A DNA stretch of 64,000 nucleotides from Roseiarcus sp963787135. GTDB taxonomy: Bacteria > Pseudomonadota > Alphaproteobacteria > Rhizobiales > Beijerinckiaceae. The notes below the pieces were generated by a model. That model did no database searches and was not told the origin of the DNA. It worked only from the letters and a program-made list of their open reading frames with translations. The translations under genes and the position numbers were made by a program. Each line of letters starts with the position of its first letter. Position 1 is the stretch's first letter. The stretch is taken from contig CAWBBW010000004.1 of NCBI GenBank assembly GCA_963787135.1, positions 33,670 through 97,669 of the forward strand, read 5' to 3'. Below are positions 38,154 through 47,592 of the stretch, piece after piece.

Positions 38154-38317
38154 GTTTGCGCGCCTATTACGGCGGCCGACCCCCGGAGGATACGCGGTAG
38201 CCGGTTTCTTTGGCTTCGATGCCGCCGCCAAAGCCTTCATCCGCTAACGGGCGACGACGGACTCGGCTGGGTCCAACACCCGCTTCCGATCGCGACACGC
38301 TGCTACGCAGGAGCCGT

Positions 38318-39232
38318 TCATGCAGGAGGTGGAGCGTCGAAATGCCAGCCGCCGGCGGCAAAAACCCAGGGGCATTCAACATAGTGGCGCATGCGCACGA
38401 TCTTGCCCCCGCTCGTATCGAGGCGAGTTGCCGCATGAGCGTTCCAGGCACCGTCCACCTCGTGCAACTCCATTGCAATTGACACGCCATCCAGCCTTCC
38501 CAGCGCAAATCGCCAAGGTGTCTGCATCCGTTCGAAATAGCTAAAGAAGTACGAATTGGAGAGCTTCCCCACGAAGAAATTGGTGATGCGCAAGCGCGCA
38601 TCGGCGGTGATCAGGTCGCGCAGTCGGGTCCAATCGCGGCGATTGAACAGCTCGACATAAAGCCCCAGCAGTTTTGTCAGCTCGGGATCCGGCGCGTCTC
38701 GGACCTCGCGGGGCTGATCAGCGCTAGCCAGCTTAGAGCGACCCCGACTTAAGGCCGATTTCACGCCCCCAACCGTTGAGTCGACCAAGCCAGCGATGTC
38801 CTCAAGCGAGTAGTCGAATACGTCCTTTAAGAGGACGCAAGCCCGCTCCTTTGGCGGCAAATTGATAACCAACCGCTCGAGAGCGCGGTCCATCTCGCGC
38901 CCTACCGGTTCTGGAGGATGTGCGATGTCCGGGATGGCGGCCAAGCGTTCGGCGCGCCGACGGATCTGATTGCGGCGAAGAAAGTCAATGCATCGATTGT
39001 GGGCGATCCGAAATAGCCAGGGGTCCATCGGTCGGTCGACGTCAAACTGGCCGAGCTTGCGATAGGCCTCGAACAGGACCTCCTGCATGATGTCTTCGCC
39101 GTCCATCACCGAGCCGGCCATGCGCGCGCAATACCGATGCAGCTGTGGCCTCTACTGGCCTGCAGCTTCCAGAAATGCTTTGTAGCGCGTGTCGAATATG
39201 CCGACCGCGTCCAATTCGGAGTCGTTCTCCAT
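38318..39232 (-). pseudogene. ECF sigma factor with SnoaL-like tail, interrupted by in-frame amber codon
   Basis: From an ATG at 39232 (GGGAGG site upstream) the frame reads MENDSELDAVGIFDTRYKAF, then LEAAGQ, then TAG at 39152-39154. It continues in the same frame as RPQLHRYCARMAGSVMDGED. Region 2 follows with DIMQEVLFEAYRKL and PWLFRIAHNRCIDFLRR, and region 4 has LPPKERACVLLKDVFDYSLEDIAGLV. The C-terminal 110 residues (LLGLYVELFNRRDWTRLRDLI onward) are a SnoaL/NTF2-like domain as in ECF41-type factors. Re-initiation at the ATG at 39121 would give a 267-aa protein lacking the first helix. The gene may be dead, read through, or mis-sequenced at one base. Confidence 0.85.
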
Positions 39233-39429
39233 CGCTACCTCCCTGATCTCGCGGCGGGTGAGATACTCACCATTGAGATAATTCTACTTTCGAAGTCCGC
39301 CTCCTGGCGATCTCCACTGGGGAAGTAAGCGTTGACGCTCGAAGCTTAGCGAATGCGTTGGAGCTTGTCTTCGACATAGACGGGACAGTTAACGCCGTCT
39401 TGAGCCGCGTGCTCGACCCTATGAGCTAT

Positions 39430-40801
39430 GCGGGAAAGTGGGTGACGGAGTGAGTCAAGCGGCGGATTTCATATCGGCGGCTTCTTCGATTCCGTCTTTG
39501 AATTTTACACCGTCGATGACTTTCGGCAACTGGTTCTGACCGCGCAATCTCCGCCAGGTCTTCGACGCCGCCATCACCAGTTTGAACACCATGAGACGCG
39601 CGGTATCTTGCGACAGCGCGCCCTTCATGCGGACGGTGCGATGCCTCACCGTCGCGAACACGCTCTCGATCGGATTCGAGGTTCGCAAATGGTCCCAATG
39701 ATCCGCGGGGAAGTCGAAGAACGTCAGCAGGGTCGGACGATCCTTGATCAGGCATTCGATGGCCTTGTCGTATTTGGGCGCGTATTTCTCGGCGAATGTC
39801 GTCATCGCCGCTTCCGCCGCGGCCCGGTTCGGCGACAGCCAGATCTCGCGCAGATCCTTGTGCGCGTTGGGTTGCATCGACTTCGGGAGCTTGTCGAGCA
39901 CGTTGAGTGTCTTGTGCAGCCAGCATCGCTGATGACGCGTCGTCGGGAACGCCTCGTCGAGCGCTTTCCAGAACCCGAGCGCGCCATCGCCGATGGCGGC
40001 TTGCGGCGCGACGGCCAAGCCGCGCGCTTTCAAGTCGACAAGCAGTTCCTTCCAGCTCTGCGCGCTCTCCCGCATGCCTGTCTGAAAGCCGATCAACTCC
40101 TTCTTGCCCTCCGGCGTCGCGCCGATCAGCACCAGCATGCATTCGGCCTGCGGCTCCATTCGCGCCTGCAAATAGACGCCGTCCGCCCAAACGTAGACGT
40201 ATTGGCGCGCCGATAAATCGCGCCTCTGCCATTGGCGATATTCGTCTTCCCATTCGCCCTTGAGGCGCGCGATCACCGCCGACGACAAGTTGGGCGCGTC
40301 CTTGCCGAGCAATGCGGAAAGGGCTTCCTGGAAGTCGCCCGCGGAAATCCCGCGCAGGTAGAGGACCGGCAGCAGCGCGTCGAGGCTCTTCGTGCGCCGC
40401 GCCCATTTGGGCAGGATATGCGAGGTGAAGCGTATCCGCGCGCCTGTCGTCGCGCCCCGATCGCGAGCCTTCGGCTTTTGCACGTCCACCGGTCCGATCC
40501 CCGTCTGGATCGCGCGGACCGGATCATGCCCGTGGCGAACCACGCGCCGACGACCGTCGGAAAGAACCAGCTCGGCGTTCGAGGCCAGGAATGTCTCGAA
40601 CTCCGCTTCGACCGCCTGGGCAATCAGCCGTCGCGCGCCAGCCCGTAGAATCTCGGTGAGCGGATCATCGATAGCCCCTTTCTGTCGAAGGGAAACAACT
40701 CTATTCTCGTCCATGGCGTAACGCTCCTTTCCGGAGATTCGGGTGGCTACAGCACCAACCCCGTTACGCCGCCTTCCTCATACCGTCACCCAGTCTCCCG
40801 C
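39430..40801. mobile_element. IS256-family insertion sequence
   Basis: Nineteen-base imperfect inverted repeats flank the transposase gene: 39430-39448 (GCGGGAAAGTGGGTGACGG) and 40783-40801, with two mismatches. The 1372-bp span is normal for the family. Target duplications were not recognised with certainty. Confidence 0.85.
39455..40714 (-). CDS. IS256-family transposase
   Basis: The 419-aa product is complete. Domains in order are an N-terminal DNA-binding region (DPLTEILRAGARRLIAQAVEAE is spread over residues 16-40), the DDE domain with YVYVWADGVYLQARME (first Asp), QAAIGDGALGFWKALDEAF (second Asp), HQRCWLHKTLNVLDKLPKS (the C/H pair in the insertion) and TSNPIESVFATVRHRT (Glu). The frame is intact from ATG to stop, so it is potentially active. 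Confidence 0.95.
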   Translation of the reverse strand: MDENRVVSLRQKGAIDDPLTEILRAGARRLIAQAVEAEFETFLASNAELVLSDGRRRVVRHGHDPVRAIQTGIGPVDVQKPKARDRGATTGARIRFTSHILPKWARRTKSLDALLPVLYLRGISAGDFQEALSALLGKDAPNLSSAVIARLKGEWEDEYRQWQRRDLSARQYVYVWADGVYLQARMEPQAECMLVLIGATPEGKKELIGFQTGMRESAQSWKELLVDLKARGLAVAPQAAIGDGALGFWKALDEAFPTTRHQRCWLHKTLNVLDKLPKSMQPNAHKDLREIWLSPNRAAAEAAMTTFAEKYAPKYDKAIECLIKDRPTLLTFFDFPADHWDHLRTSNPIESVFATVRHRTVRMKGALSQDTARLMVFKLVMAASKTWRRLRGQNQLPKVIDGVKFKDGIEEAADMKSAA

Positions 40802-41093
40802 GTAGCTCCTTCGCCAAGCTGGCCTGGCTGCCTATGACCCTTTTTGTACATGCTTTTTGTCGTGCGCAATTATTCCGAGGCGCTACTCGCCAGTCGCCGA
40901 ACCTAGAGCCTCTTTCCTAAGAAAGAGATCGCTCTTGTCGACCCGCACGCGAGCGTCGAGCCGATAAGCCGGAAATCGCGGGCCGTCGGTGATTATGTAC
41001 CGCGACCGCATTCGGACCCCAATGTCGAGTCAGCGCCGAGTGACGTCGCCGATTGGCTTGCACAAGCTCCCACTGGATCGAGTTTGCCCGTGA
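40802..41093. other. Spacer between IS256 and MFS gene
   Basis: No supported gene. A 7-bp hairpin (CTCTTTC at 40910-40916 with GAAAGAG at 40921-40927) lies downstream of the convergent exporter gene and could aid termination, but it lacks a U-tract. Confidence 0.3.
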
Positions 41094-42782
41094 TCAGGGC
41101 CCAGTCCCTGGGCTCGTAATCGCCGTGGTGGCGGCAGTGGATCGATCAGGCGTATCCTCCTTCCAGCGTACAGATCCGACTGGGCGCTCCAACATTCGCC
41201 GAATCCGGATGGGTTCCGGACCGATATGGAATTCGTTGGCGCGGAGATGCAAGGCGCGTTCCGACGCCGTCGATCGGCTTCGCTGCCGCAGATAGTCATG
41301 CCACGTTGGGCAATGATAGCGTTCTGTCCATAGTTCAGGATCGGCAATGTCCCGCGAGATCGACCACCCGTAGGCGCCATTGCGCTGACGGCTTAGCTGA
41401 ATGTGCTGCATGACAGCGTAGAAGAGGCGCGCCTTGGCGGGATCGACACGATATTCGATCTCGATCACGATCGGTCCACTGCGCGGGGTCAGCGAGAGGC
41501 GCACCTCGGGGTCGGCGAGAACGTCAAGGGACAGCTCGTTGGGCCCACTGGCCGTTGGCATCCGCATCCACAAGCCGAGCAATGGCGAAAGAATTAATGT
41601 GGCGCCCGAAATGAGCAGCGCTGCCTCGACCCCAATGGCGCTTGCCGTACTGCCCCACATCCAGCTGCCAAGTGCAATGCCGCCCGAGATGGCCGCCTGA
41701 TAAGCCGCCAGGGCACGACCGGCGACCCAGCGTGGAGCGGCGAGTTGAACGCCGACATTGAATACAGTGACCGAAGCCGTCCAGGCGGCGCCCGCGAAGA
41801 CGAGCGCGCCTCCAGACAGAACTGGCGAGCGACTTAACGCTACAACAGCGACAAAGACGCCCATGACAATCATGCACAAGCGGATCGAAACTTCATCTCC
41901 CAGACGCCCGCGAAGCCTGGAAATATTGAGCGCTCCGACCACCGCGCCCATGCCGAACGCCCCCAGCATGACGCCGTATGTTTGAGCTCCGCCATGCAGG
42001 AGGTCACGCGTGACAATCGGCATGAGCGCCGAGACGGATCCGCCGGCAATCCCGGTAACCAAGGTCCGTCCAAGGACAATTCGAATTGACGGCGAGTGGA
42101 CGATGTAGCGAACGCCCGAAATAACAGCCCGCGCCATTCTTTCCGGCGGCAGCCGCGACGGCTCCTTCTGTCGGCGCCAGAGAATCAGGACAATCAGAAG
42201 GGGCAGATAGAGAAGCGCATTCGTGGCGAATGCGGCGACGGCCCCCGCCGACGCGACGATGACACCGCCGATCGCCGGCCCGAAGCTGCGGGCGATGTTG
42301 TAGCTGATGCCGTTGAGCGCGACGGCCGAGGGCAGCGCCTCCGCCGGCACTTGTTCGCTGACAGACGCCTGCCACGCCGGTCCAAACAATGCCATCCCAC
42401 TGCCAATGATGAAGCAAAAGAGGAGCAGCAGGACGGGCGTCACGACGCCCAGCGATGCGAGAATCGAGAGCGAAATTGAGCCGGTCAAAGCGATCGACAA
42501 AGCGACAATTCCTACGATCCGCCGATCGAACATGTCCGCGATCGCGCCCGCAGGTGTCGACACCAGAGCGACCGGCAGCATCAGTGACGTTTGGACGAGC
42601 GCCACCAGATTGGTCGAGGAGGAGATTTGCGTCATCGTCCAGGCGGCGCCCACGCCCAGAACCAAGATGCCGAGGTTGGATAGCAGGCTTGCGGTCCAGA
42701 TCCGTCGGAACACCGCGTGACGCAGAGGCGAGAAAATGCCGCGGGATGATGGCGAGCGTTTATTCGCTGAGATGCTGATCAT
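41094..42782 (-). CDS. MFS transporter, EntS/MFS_3-like, with C-terminal soluble domain
   Basis: The 562-aa product has about 400 residues of membrane segments, including SLLSNLGILVLGVGAAWTM and the family loop PVALVSTPAGAIADMFDRR. The segment GSGMALFGPAWQASVSEQVP is typical of the PF05977 enterobactin-exporter-like family. The last 160 residues form a soluble domain (VIEIEYRVDPAKARLFYAVM, then ERYHCPTWHDYLRQRSRST) that many members carry. The substrate is unknown. The inner membrane is the expected location. No biosynthetic genes lie beside it. Confidence 0.9.
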   Translation of the reverse strand: MISISANKRSPSSRGIFSPLRHAVFRRIWTASLLSNLGILVLGVGAAWTMTQISSSTNLVALVQTSLMLPVALVSTPAGAIADMFDRRIVGIVALSIALTGSISLSILASLGVVTPVLLLLFCFIIGSGMALFGPAWQASVSEQVPAEALPSAVALNGISYNIARSFGPAIGGVIVASAGAVAAFATNALLYLPLLIVLILWRRQKEPSRLPPERMARAVISGVRYIVHSPSIRIVLGRTLVTGIAGGSVSALMPIVTRDLLHGGAQTYGVMLGAFGMGAVVGALNISRLRGRLGDEVSIRLCMIVMGVFVAVVALSRSPVLSGGALVFAGAAWTASVTVFNVGVQLAAPRWVAGRALAAYQAAISGGIALGSWMWGSTASAIGVEAALLISGATLILSPLLGLWMRMPTASGPNELSLDVLADPEVRLSLTPRSGPIVIEIEYRVDPAKARLFYAVMQHIQLSRQRNGAYGWSISRDIADPELWTERYHCPTWHDYLRQRSRSTASERALHLRANEFHIGPEPIRIRRMLERPVGSVRWKEDTPDRSTAATTAITSPGTGP

Positions 42783-42956
42783 ACCGGCCGATTTCGCAAC
42801 ATAGGCTCAACTGATTTTGCCATTTCGCGGGAATCTCGGCGCCGGCGGACTCAATCTTTCCCGCCCAGAACATGAAAGATATGACTGAACTTAGGACCCG
42901 GTAAAATCCGCTATAGTCCTTGATCAGCCCGCGTCGTCCGGCAAGGACAACGCCTC

Positions 42957-43200
42957 TCACCCGCGCAGCGAATCGAGATCGACTTCGCCAAACTGCGTCA
43001 GGAGCACCGCCTCTTCAAACTCTCCTGTCGCCGGATTCCCGGTGCGAGAGAACGCAAGGGCGCCCGCATGTTCGAGCGCGAGCGCACGTGCCCGCCGTTC
43101 GGCCACGACGGGAACTCATGACCTCCTGAGCTTCGCCAAGCTTCAGGTCGCCCTCCGCATCCCAATCGAATACGACGACAACATGATAGGTCACAGGCAA
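42957..43200 (-). pseudogene. Small conserved hypothetical gene beside cspA, one-base frameshift
   Basis: The TTG at 43200 opens PVTYHVVVVFDWDAEGDL and GEAQEVMSS. One extra base then shifts the frame. The continuation VAERRARALALEHAGALAF, then SRTGNPATGEFEEAVLL and TQFGEVDLDSLRG, ends at a TGA at 42957-42959. The joined product of about 80 aa looks coherent throughout. It starts one base after the cspA stop, so the two are co-transcribed. Function unknown. Confidence 0.55.
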
Positions 43201-43201
43201 T

Positions 43202-43411
43202 TCAGGCCGGCTTCAAATTGTCGGCCGAGGATTTGCCGCTGCGCTTATCGGCGACGACCTCATACGCGACCTTCTGCCCCTCATTGAGGTCGCGCATGCC
43301 GGCCCGTTCGACCGCGCTGATATGGACGAACACATCGGGGCCGCCGGCGTCGGGTTGAATGAACCCGAAGCCTTTCGTTGCATTGAACCATTTGACTGTG
43401 CCCGTGGCCAT
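43202..43411 (-). CDS. cspA: Cold-shock domain protein
   Basis: The 69-aa product is a canonical single cold-shock domain. RNP1 is KGFGFIQP and RNP2 is VFVHISAV, with the surface aromatics W8 and F9. It binds single-stranded RNA or DNA and prevents secondary structure. The N-terminus MATGTVKWFNATKGFGF matches family length exactly. It is divergent from the HU gene with a 190-base intergenic region. Confidence 0.95.
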   Translation of the reverse strand: MATGTVKWFNATKGFGFIQPDAGGPDVFVHISAVERAGMRDLNEGQKVAYEVVADKRSGKSSADNLKPA

Positions 43412-43601
43412 GTCGCGCTCCTCTCAGATCAGGCGATGAACCTAGCTCAGCCGCCATTCATTGCAAGGCGAAGCCATAGGCGATCGGCTGCTGGAACTGT
43501 CGTGACGCAGCGGGAGCGCTAATCGGACAATGAGGCGACGATGACATGGCGACGCGGCCATGCCATAGACGCCGCGAATCGAATCGCAAGGAACTCCTGC
43601 A

Positions 43602-43877
43602 ATGAACACAACCGAACTCGTCGCAAAGCTCGCCGAGGCGCATGGCGTCAGCAAAGCGCAAGCCAAGTCGATCGTCGACGACATCCTGAAGGACATCGTG
43701 GACGCGACAGCAAGCGGGGAGGAGGTGTCGCTTCCGGGGTTTGGGAAGTTCAAAGTCAAGGCGACGCCGGAGCGGGAAGGCCGCAATCCTGCTAGCGGCG
43801 AGAAGATCAAGATTGCGGCGTCAAAGAAGCTAACCTTCTCCTCCGCCAAATCGGTCAAGGACATCCTGAACGGCTGA
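43602..43877 (+). CDS. hup: HU-family DNA-binding protein
   Basis: The 91-aa product matches HU length. It starts MNTTELVAKLAEAHGVSKAQ, has the dimer helices, and carries the DNA-arm segment VSLPGFGKFKVKATPEREGRNP followed by GEKIKIAASKKLTFS. HU bends and compacts DNA as a dimer. An AAGGA site lies nine bases before the ATG. The arm proline that intercalates is in RNPASG. Several HU paralogues are usual in this group. Confidence 0.95.
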   Translation: MNTTELVAKLAEAHGVSKAQAKSIVDDILKDIVDATASGEEVSLPGFGKFKVKATPEREGRNPASGEKIKIAASKKLTFSSAKSVKDILNG

Positions 43878-44199
43878 GCCGACCTACCGCCTAGCGGGAA
43901 GAGTGGAGAAGGCCGGATCGAGAATTCGGGCGCAGATTCGCCGGCGCCGGACGGGGCCTAGCATTGAACCAGAAGCTGGCGCAGGCAAGTTGGGCAACCG
44001 GCATTCCGAGCGGGGCTCCCCTGATCGAGCGCGACCGTGTCGATATTTGGCCCGTTGAGCTCGCGGGGTTGAGCGCCCATCTATGATAGAGCTGCGAATC
44101 CTCCAAAGGCGTCACTTTGCGGACGTTCGGCCGCGAGTGTTTGTGTGCGGCAACTCGGGGAAGAAGTTATAGCTACGACCGGCAAAAGGAAGTCGAAAC
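43878..44199. other. Gap without a supported gene
   Basis: About 320 bases. It contains the start region and ribosome-binding site (AAAGGA near 44185) of the GreA-like gene. No other feature was seen. Confidence 0.35.
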
Positions 44200-44682
44200 G
44201 TGAGCGTGGTCTTTACCCGAGAAGAAAGCGCCGAAACGGCCGCGGAGGTCGAGCTACCCGATCGGCCTATCTCACAGGATCTAAATTTGGTGACGGCGTC
44301 AGGTCTGGAGGCATTGGCCAACGCGATGGCCGAAAGTCGCGCCGCTTATAACTCTGCGCAGCAGATCGAAGACGCCGGCGAACGTCGTCGAGCTGTCGCG
44401 GTCGCCTCTCGGGAAATGAGATATTACGCCGATCGTCTGACGACCGCTCAGGTCGTTCCGAGACCGGCAGAGTTCAGCGCAGTCGCTTTCGGACATCAGG
44501 TGATGTTCAAGCGCGACGACGGTAGGCGCCGGTCCTTCAGAATCGTCGGGGAAGACGAAGCGGATCCTCGGAACGGATCAATCTCCTTCGTGTCTCCCGT
44601 GGCGCGTGCTCTAATCGGCAAGGCCAAGGGAGATGTAGTTTTGGTGGCCGATCACGAGATCGAGATACTGTCCATCGAGTAG
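44200..44682 (+). CDS. GreA/GreB-like transcription factor
   Basis: The product is 160 aa from a GTG at 44200. A variable N-terminal helical part (SGLEALANAMAESRAAYNSA, then RYYADRLTTAQVV) stands in place of the GreA coiled-coil. The C-terminal FKBP-like GreA domain is clear: VMFKRDDGRRRSFRIVGEDEADPRNG, then ISFVSPVARALIGKAKGDVV. Members of this short family bind the RNA polymerase secondary channel or act as Rnk-like antagonists. The acidic pair at the coiled-coil tip needed for RNA cleavage is not evident, so transcript cleavage is doubtful. Confidence 0.8.
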   Translation: MSVVFTREESAETAAEVELPDRPISQDLNLVTASGLEALANAMAESRAAYNSAQQIEDAGERRRAVAVASREMRYYADRLTTAQVVPRPAEFSAVAFGHQVMFKRDDGRRRSFRIVGEDEADPRNGSISFVSPVARALIGKAKGDVVLVADHEIEILSIE

Positions 44683-44949
44683 GGCCGGAATGTCAGAGGG
44701 AACAATGTTACCGCGCGGCGACCTGGAGGGTACTGACCCGCCACTGGTGGTGTCTGGCGCGCGGTGGTTTGTAGCGCTCATCGTCATCGTTCAGCAGTTG
44801 TAGCGTAGCGCCTTCGCGCGGGCGTCTTGAATGAGGACAAGGCTGCACGCCGATGATGCCGCCTGCGGCGGTCGAGCCGTTTTCGGCTTCACCTGGACGA
44901 GACGCAGTTCTCGTCTCGCTCGCCCGCCAGCTTCGCGATTGGTCACGCA

Positions 44950-45189
44950 ATGCGCCTGCCTTTCTTTGATCCGACAAGAGAAGAAGTCGTCGCCGTCGCG
45001 ACGGACTTGATCACAAGGTTTGGCCTTGAGGCCCAGGATGAGGCTTTGCATCTGACGGAGGTCGCCGCGAATATGCGCGCCGTCAGGAATTGTCAGCTCT
45101 ACCGTCTCGCGGCCCGCGAGATCGAAAGAAGCTTCGCCGAGGCGCGAACCCGCATGAGCGTGGCGCCCGGGTCAGAAGCGGCGGGATAA
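44950..45189 (+). CDS. Small conserved hypothetical protein
   Basis: The product is 79 aa: MRLPFFDPTREEVVAVATDL, then ITRFGLEAQDEALHLTEVAA, then CQLYRLAAREIERSFAEART. It is helical and polar, with no membrane segment. I recall similar proteins in methylotrophic and rhizobial genomes. No function known. Confidence 0.55.
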   Translation: MRLPFFDPTREEVVAVATDLITRFGLEAQDEALHLTEVAANMRAVRNCQLYRLAAREIERSFAEARTRMSVAPGSEAAG

Positions 45190-45482
45190 AGCTTTGTCGG
45201 CGCGCAGGCGTCTAGACGGAAGCGTCGAGATGCGAGCAACAATCGAATTGCTCGATCAACCGTGCACTCACTCGGCTAAACATGGTTTGGAAAATCCTCG
45301 GCGTTCTTGGCGCCCGCGCCGGCGGATCGGGACCAGGACAGTGGCGCGCTTCCCGCCGCGCCAAGCCCAAGGCGATAGCTTGAGTAGTTTCCGACCCTGA
45401 CGCTCTCGCTTGGCGTCGTGTCGGATGATCTCCCAACGTTGCGGGGAGGGAGCCCGAAACCGCTAACACAAAGGATTTCCCG

Positions 45483-45674
45483 ATGACCGACAAACCTGAG
45501 CCGAAGGACGCCAAGAAAGACGCCAAAGAGCCCCGACCCATTATCCATCTGGGGTTGATGGGCGACGGCACGGAAGAGCAAAGCCTTGGAGAGCGCGGCG
45601 ATCCTTCGAAGCGCATCAAGGAGGATGAGGTGGATGCGGCTTTCAAACAGGTAACCCCAAAGACGAGACCCTGA
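45483..45674 (+). CDS. Small acidic/lysine-rich hypothetical protein
   Basis: The 63-aa product is hydrophilic: MTDKPEPKDAKKDAKEPRP, then IIHLGLMGDGTEEQSLGERG, then a helical tail. An AAAGGA site lies upstream at ordinary spacing, which supports translation. It is probably disordered in its first half. Function unknown. It is convergent with the ETF-QO gene. Confidence 0.5.
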   Translation: MTDKPEPKDAKKDAKEPRPIIHLGLMGDGTEEQSLGERGDPSKRIKEDEVDAAFKQVTPKTRP

Positions 45675-45737
45675 CTTCGAGTTCGATGACAGGGTCGATA
45701 CTGAGCGCAAGCCGCTGCGAGTTTTGCGCAGTCGGCG

Positions 45738-45884
45738 TTACGCCTTCCTGTAGGACTTTTCGATCGCCTTGCTGAGCGGTGACAGGCCAAGGTCGATTTC
45801 GTCGTCGCTGACTTTCGCGGGCGGTCGAGTCATGTTCCCGCGTGAGCCGCGATACTCGATAAGCGTCCGCAGCCGTCGTCCCAA
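45738..45884 (-). CDS. Possible small protein downstream of ETF-QO
   Basis: After the ETF-QO stop a frame opens at a TTG near 45884 and reads LGRRLRTLIEYRGSRGNMTR, then VSDDEIDLGLSPLSKAIEKSY. The second half looks protein-like. It overlaps no other gene. Start and reality are both uncertain. Confidence 0.3.
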   Translation of the reverse strand: MGRRLRTLIEYRGSRGNMTRPPAKVSDDEIDLGLSPLSKAIEKSYRKA

Positions 45885-45915
45885 GAGACTATTCGCCAGC
45901 TGTTGCTTACCCGCC

Positions 45916-47592
45916 TCACATATTAGGGTAATTCGGGCCTCCGCCGCCCTCCGGTGTGCACCAGGTAATGTTTTGCGCCGGATCCTTGATGTCGCAGGTT
46001 TTGCAGTGCACACAGTTTTGCGCATTGATGACAAAACGCGGATCGGTCTTCTTCACTTCGTCGCTATAGGCAATTTCATAGACTCCCGCCGGGCAGTAGA
46101 GCCGCGCGGGCTCGCCGAACTCGGGCAGATTCTTACCCACCGGTATCGAGGGATCGCTCAATCTCAGATGGATCGGCTGATCCTCCTCATGATTGGTGTT
46201 GGAGAGAAACACCGAGGATAGTTTATCGAAGGTCAGCACCCCGTCGGGCTTGGGATAGACGATCGGCGTCACCTGATCGATGCGCTTGAGCGTGGCGTAA
46301 TCGGGCTTGCCGTGCTTCTGCGTCCCGAACGGCGAGAGCCCGAAGAGGTCGTTCAGCCACATGTCGGCTCCGCCGAGAGGCACGCCGATCCAGGTGCCGA
46401 ACTTCGACCACAGTGGCTTGACGTTGCGCACCTTTTTCAGGTCGCGGCCGATCTCGCTGCCGCGCCAGCCTGCCTCATAGGACAACAATTCATCATGCGC
46501 ACGCCCCGCGCTCAGCGCCAGCGCCAAGGCGTCCGCCGCCTGAACACCAGATAGAATGGCGTTATGCGAGCCTTTTATGCGCGGCACGTTCATGAAGCCT
46601 GCCGAACAGCCGACTAGCGCGCCGCCAGGGAATGTCAGCTTCGGCACGGATTGCCACCCGCCCTCGGTCAAAGCGCGTGCGCCGTAGCTCAGCCTCTTGC
46701 CGCCGGCGAACACCTCGCGGATCATCGGATGCGTCTTGAATCGTTGGAACTCGTCGAAGGGCGACAGCGTCGGATTGGTGTAGTTCAGGTGAACCACAAA
46801 ACCGACGACGATCTGATCGTTCTCGACATGATAGAGGAACGAGCCACCACCAGTTTTGGAATCCAGCGGCCAACCAAAGGAATGCTGCACCAGCCCTGGC
46901 CTGTGTAGGGTCGGATCAACCTGCCACAGCTCCTTGATGCCGATGCCATACTTTTGCGGCTCGCAGCCTTCGTCCAGCTTGAAGCGGGCGATGATCTGCT
47001 TGGAGAGCGACCCTCGCGCGCCCTCGGCGAAAAGCGTGTATTTTCCCCGCAGCTCCATGCCGCGAGTAAAAGACTCTTTGGGCTTGCCGTCGCGGCCAAC
47101 GCCCACGTCGCCGGTGGCGATTCCGAGCACTTCGCCTTTCTCTCCGAACAAGATTTCGGCTGCGGCGAAGCCTGGATAGATTTCAACGCCGAGCCCCTCG
47201 GCTTTGGCGCCGAGATAGCGGCACACGTTACCCAGCGAACCGACAAAATTTCCGTGATTGTTCAGCAGCCGCGGCATCAGGAAATTTGGCAGCCTGACGC
47301 CACGTGAACGGCCGAGCAAATAAAACTTGTCCTCGGTGACCATTGTCTTGAGCGGACGGTCGGGATCTTCTCGCCAGCCTGGCAGCAATTTGTCGAGGCC
47401 GATCGGATCGATCACCACACCGGAAAGGATATGGGCGCCGATTTCCGAGCCTTTTTCCACGATCACCACGGTGGCGTCCGGCGCGATCTGTTTCAGCCGA
47501 ATAGCCGCGGCGAGCCCAGCCGGTCCACCGCCGACAATCACTGCATCATAATCCATTGCCTCGCGCAGAGGCAGCGCTTGCGCTTCGGTCAT
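45916..47592 (-). CDS. etfD: Electron-transfer flavoprotein-ubiquinone oxidoreductase
   Basis: The 558-aa product is full length. The FAD-binding motif is DYDAVIVGGGPAGLAAAIRL. The C-terminal 4Fe-4S ferredoxin-like domain has CPAGVYEI, then CVHCKTCDIKDPAQNITW, with four cysteines. The enzyme is peripheral on the inner membrane and passes electrons from reduced ETF to ubiquinone. It is divergent from the PHA-linked acyl-CoA operon starting at 48.2 kb, whose acyl-CoA dehydrogenase would deliver electrons through ETF. A 15-base tandem repeat lies 56 bases upstream of its start. Confidence 0.97.
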   Translation of the reverse strand: MTEAQALPLREAMDYDAVIVGGGPAGLAAAIRLKQIAPDATVVIVEKGSEIGAHILSGVVIDPIGLDKLLPGWREDPDRPLKTMVTEDKFYLLGRSRGVRLPNFLMPRLLNNHGNFVGSLGNVCRYLGAKAEGLGVEIYPGFAAAEILFGEKGEVLGIATGDVGVGRDGKPKESFTRGMELRGKYTLFAEGARGSLSKQIIARFKLDEGCEPQKYGIGIKELWQVDPTLHRPGLVQHSFGWPLDSKTGGGSFLYHVENDQIVVGFVVHLNYTNPTLSPFDEFQRFKTHPMIREVFAGGKRLSYGARALTEGGWQSVPKLTFPGGALVGCSAGFMNVPRIKGSHNAILSGVQAADALALALSAGRAHDELLSYEAGWRGSEIGRDLKKVRNVKPLWSKFGTWIGVPLGGADMWLNDLFGLSPFGTQKHGKPDYATLKRIDQVTPIVYPKPDGVLTFDKLSSVFLSNTNHEEDQPIHLRLSDPSIPVGKNLPEFGEPARLYCPAGVYEIAYSDEVKKTDPRFVINAQNCVHCKTCDIKDPAQNITWCTPEGGGGPNYPNM

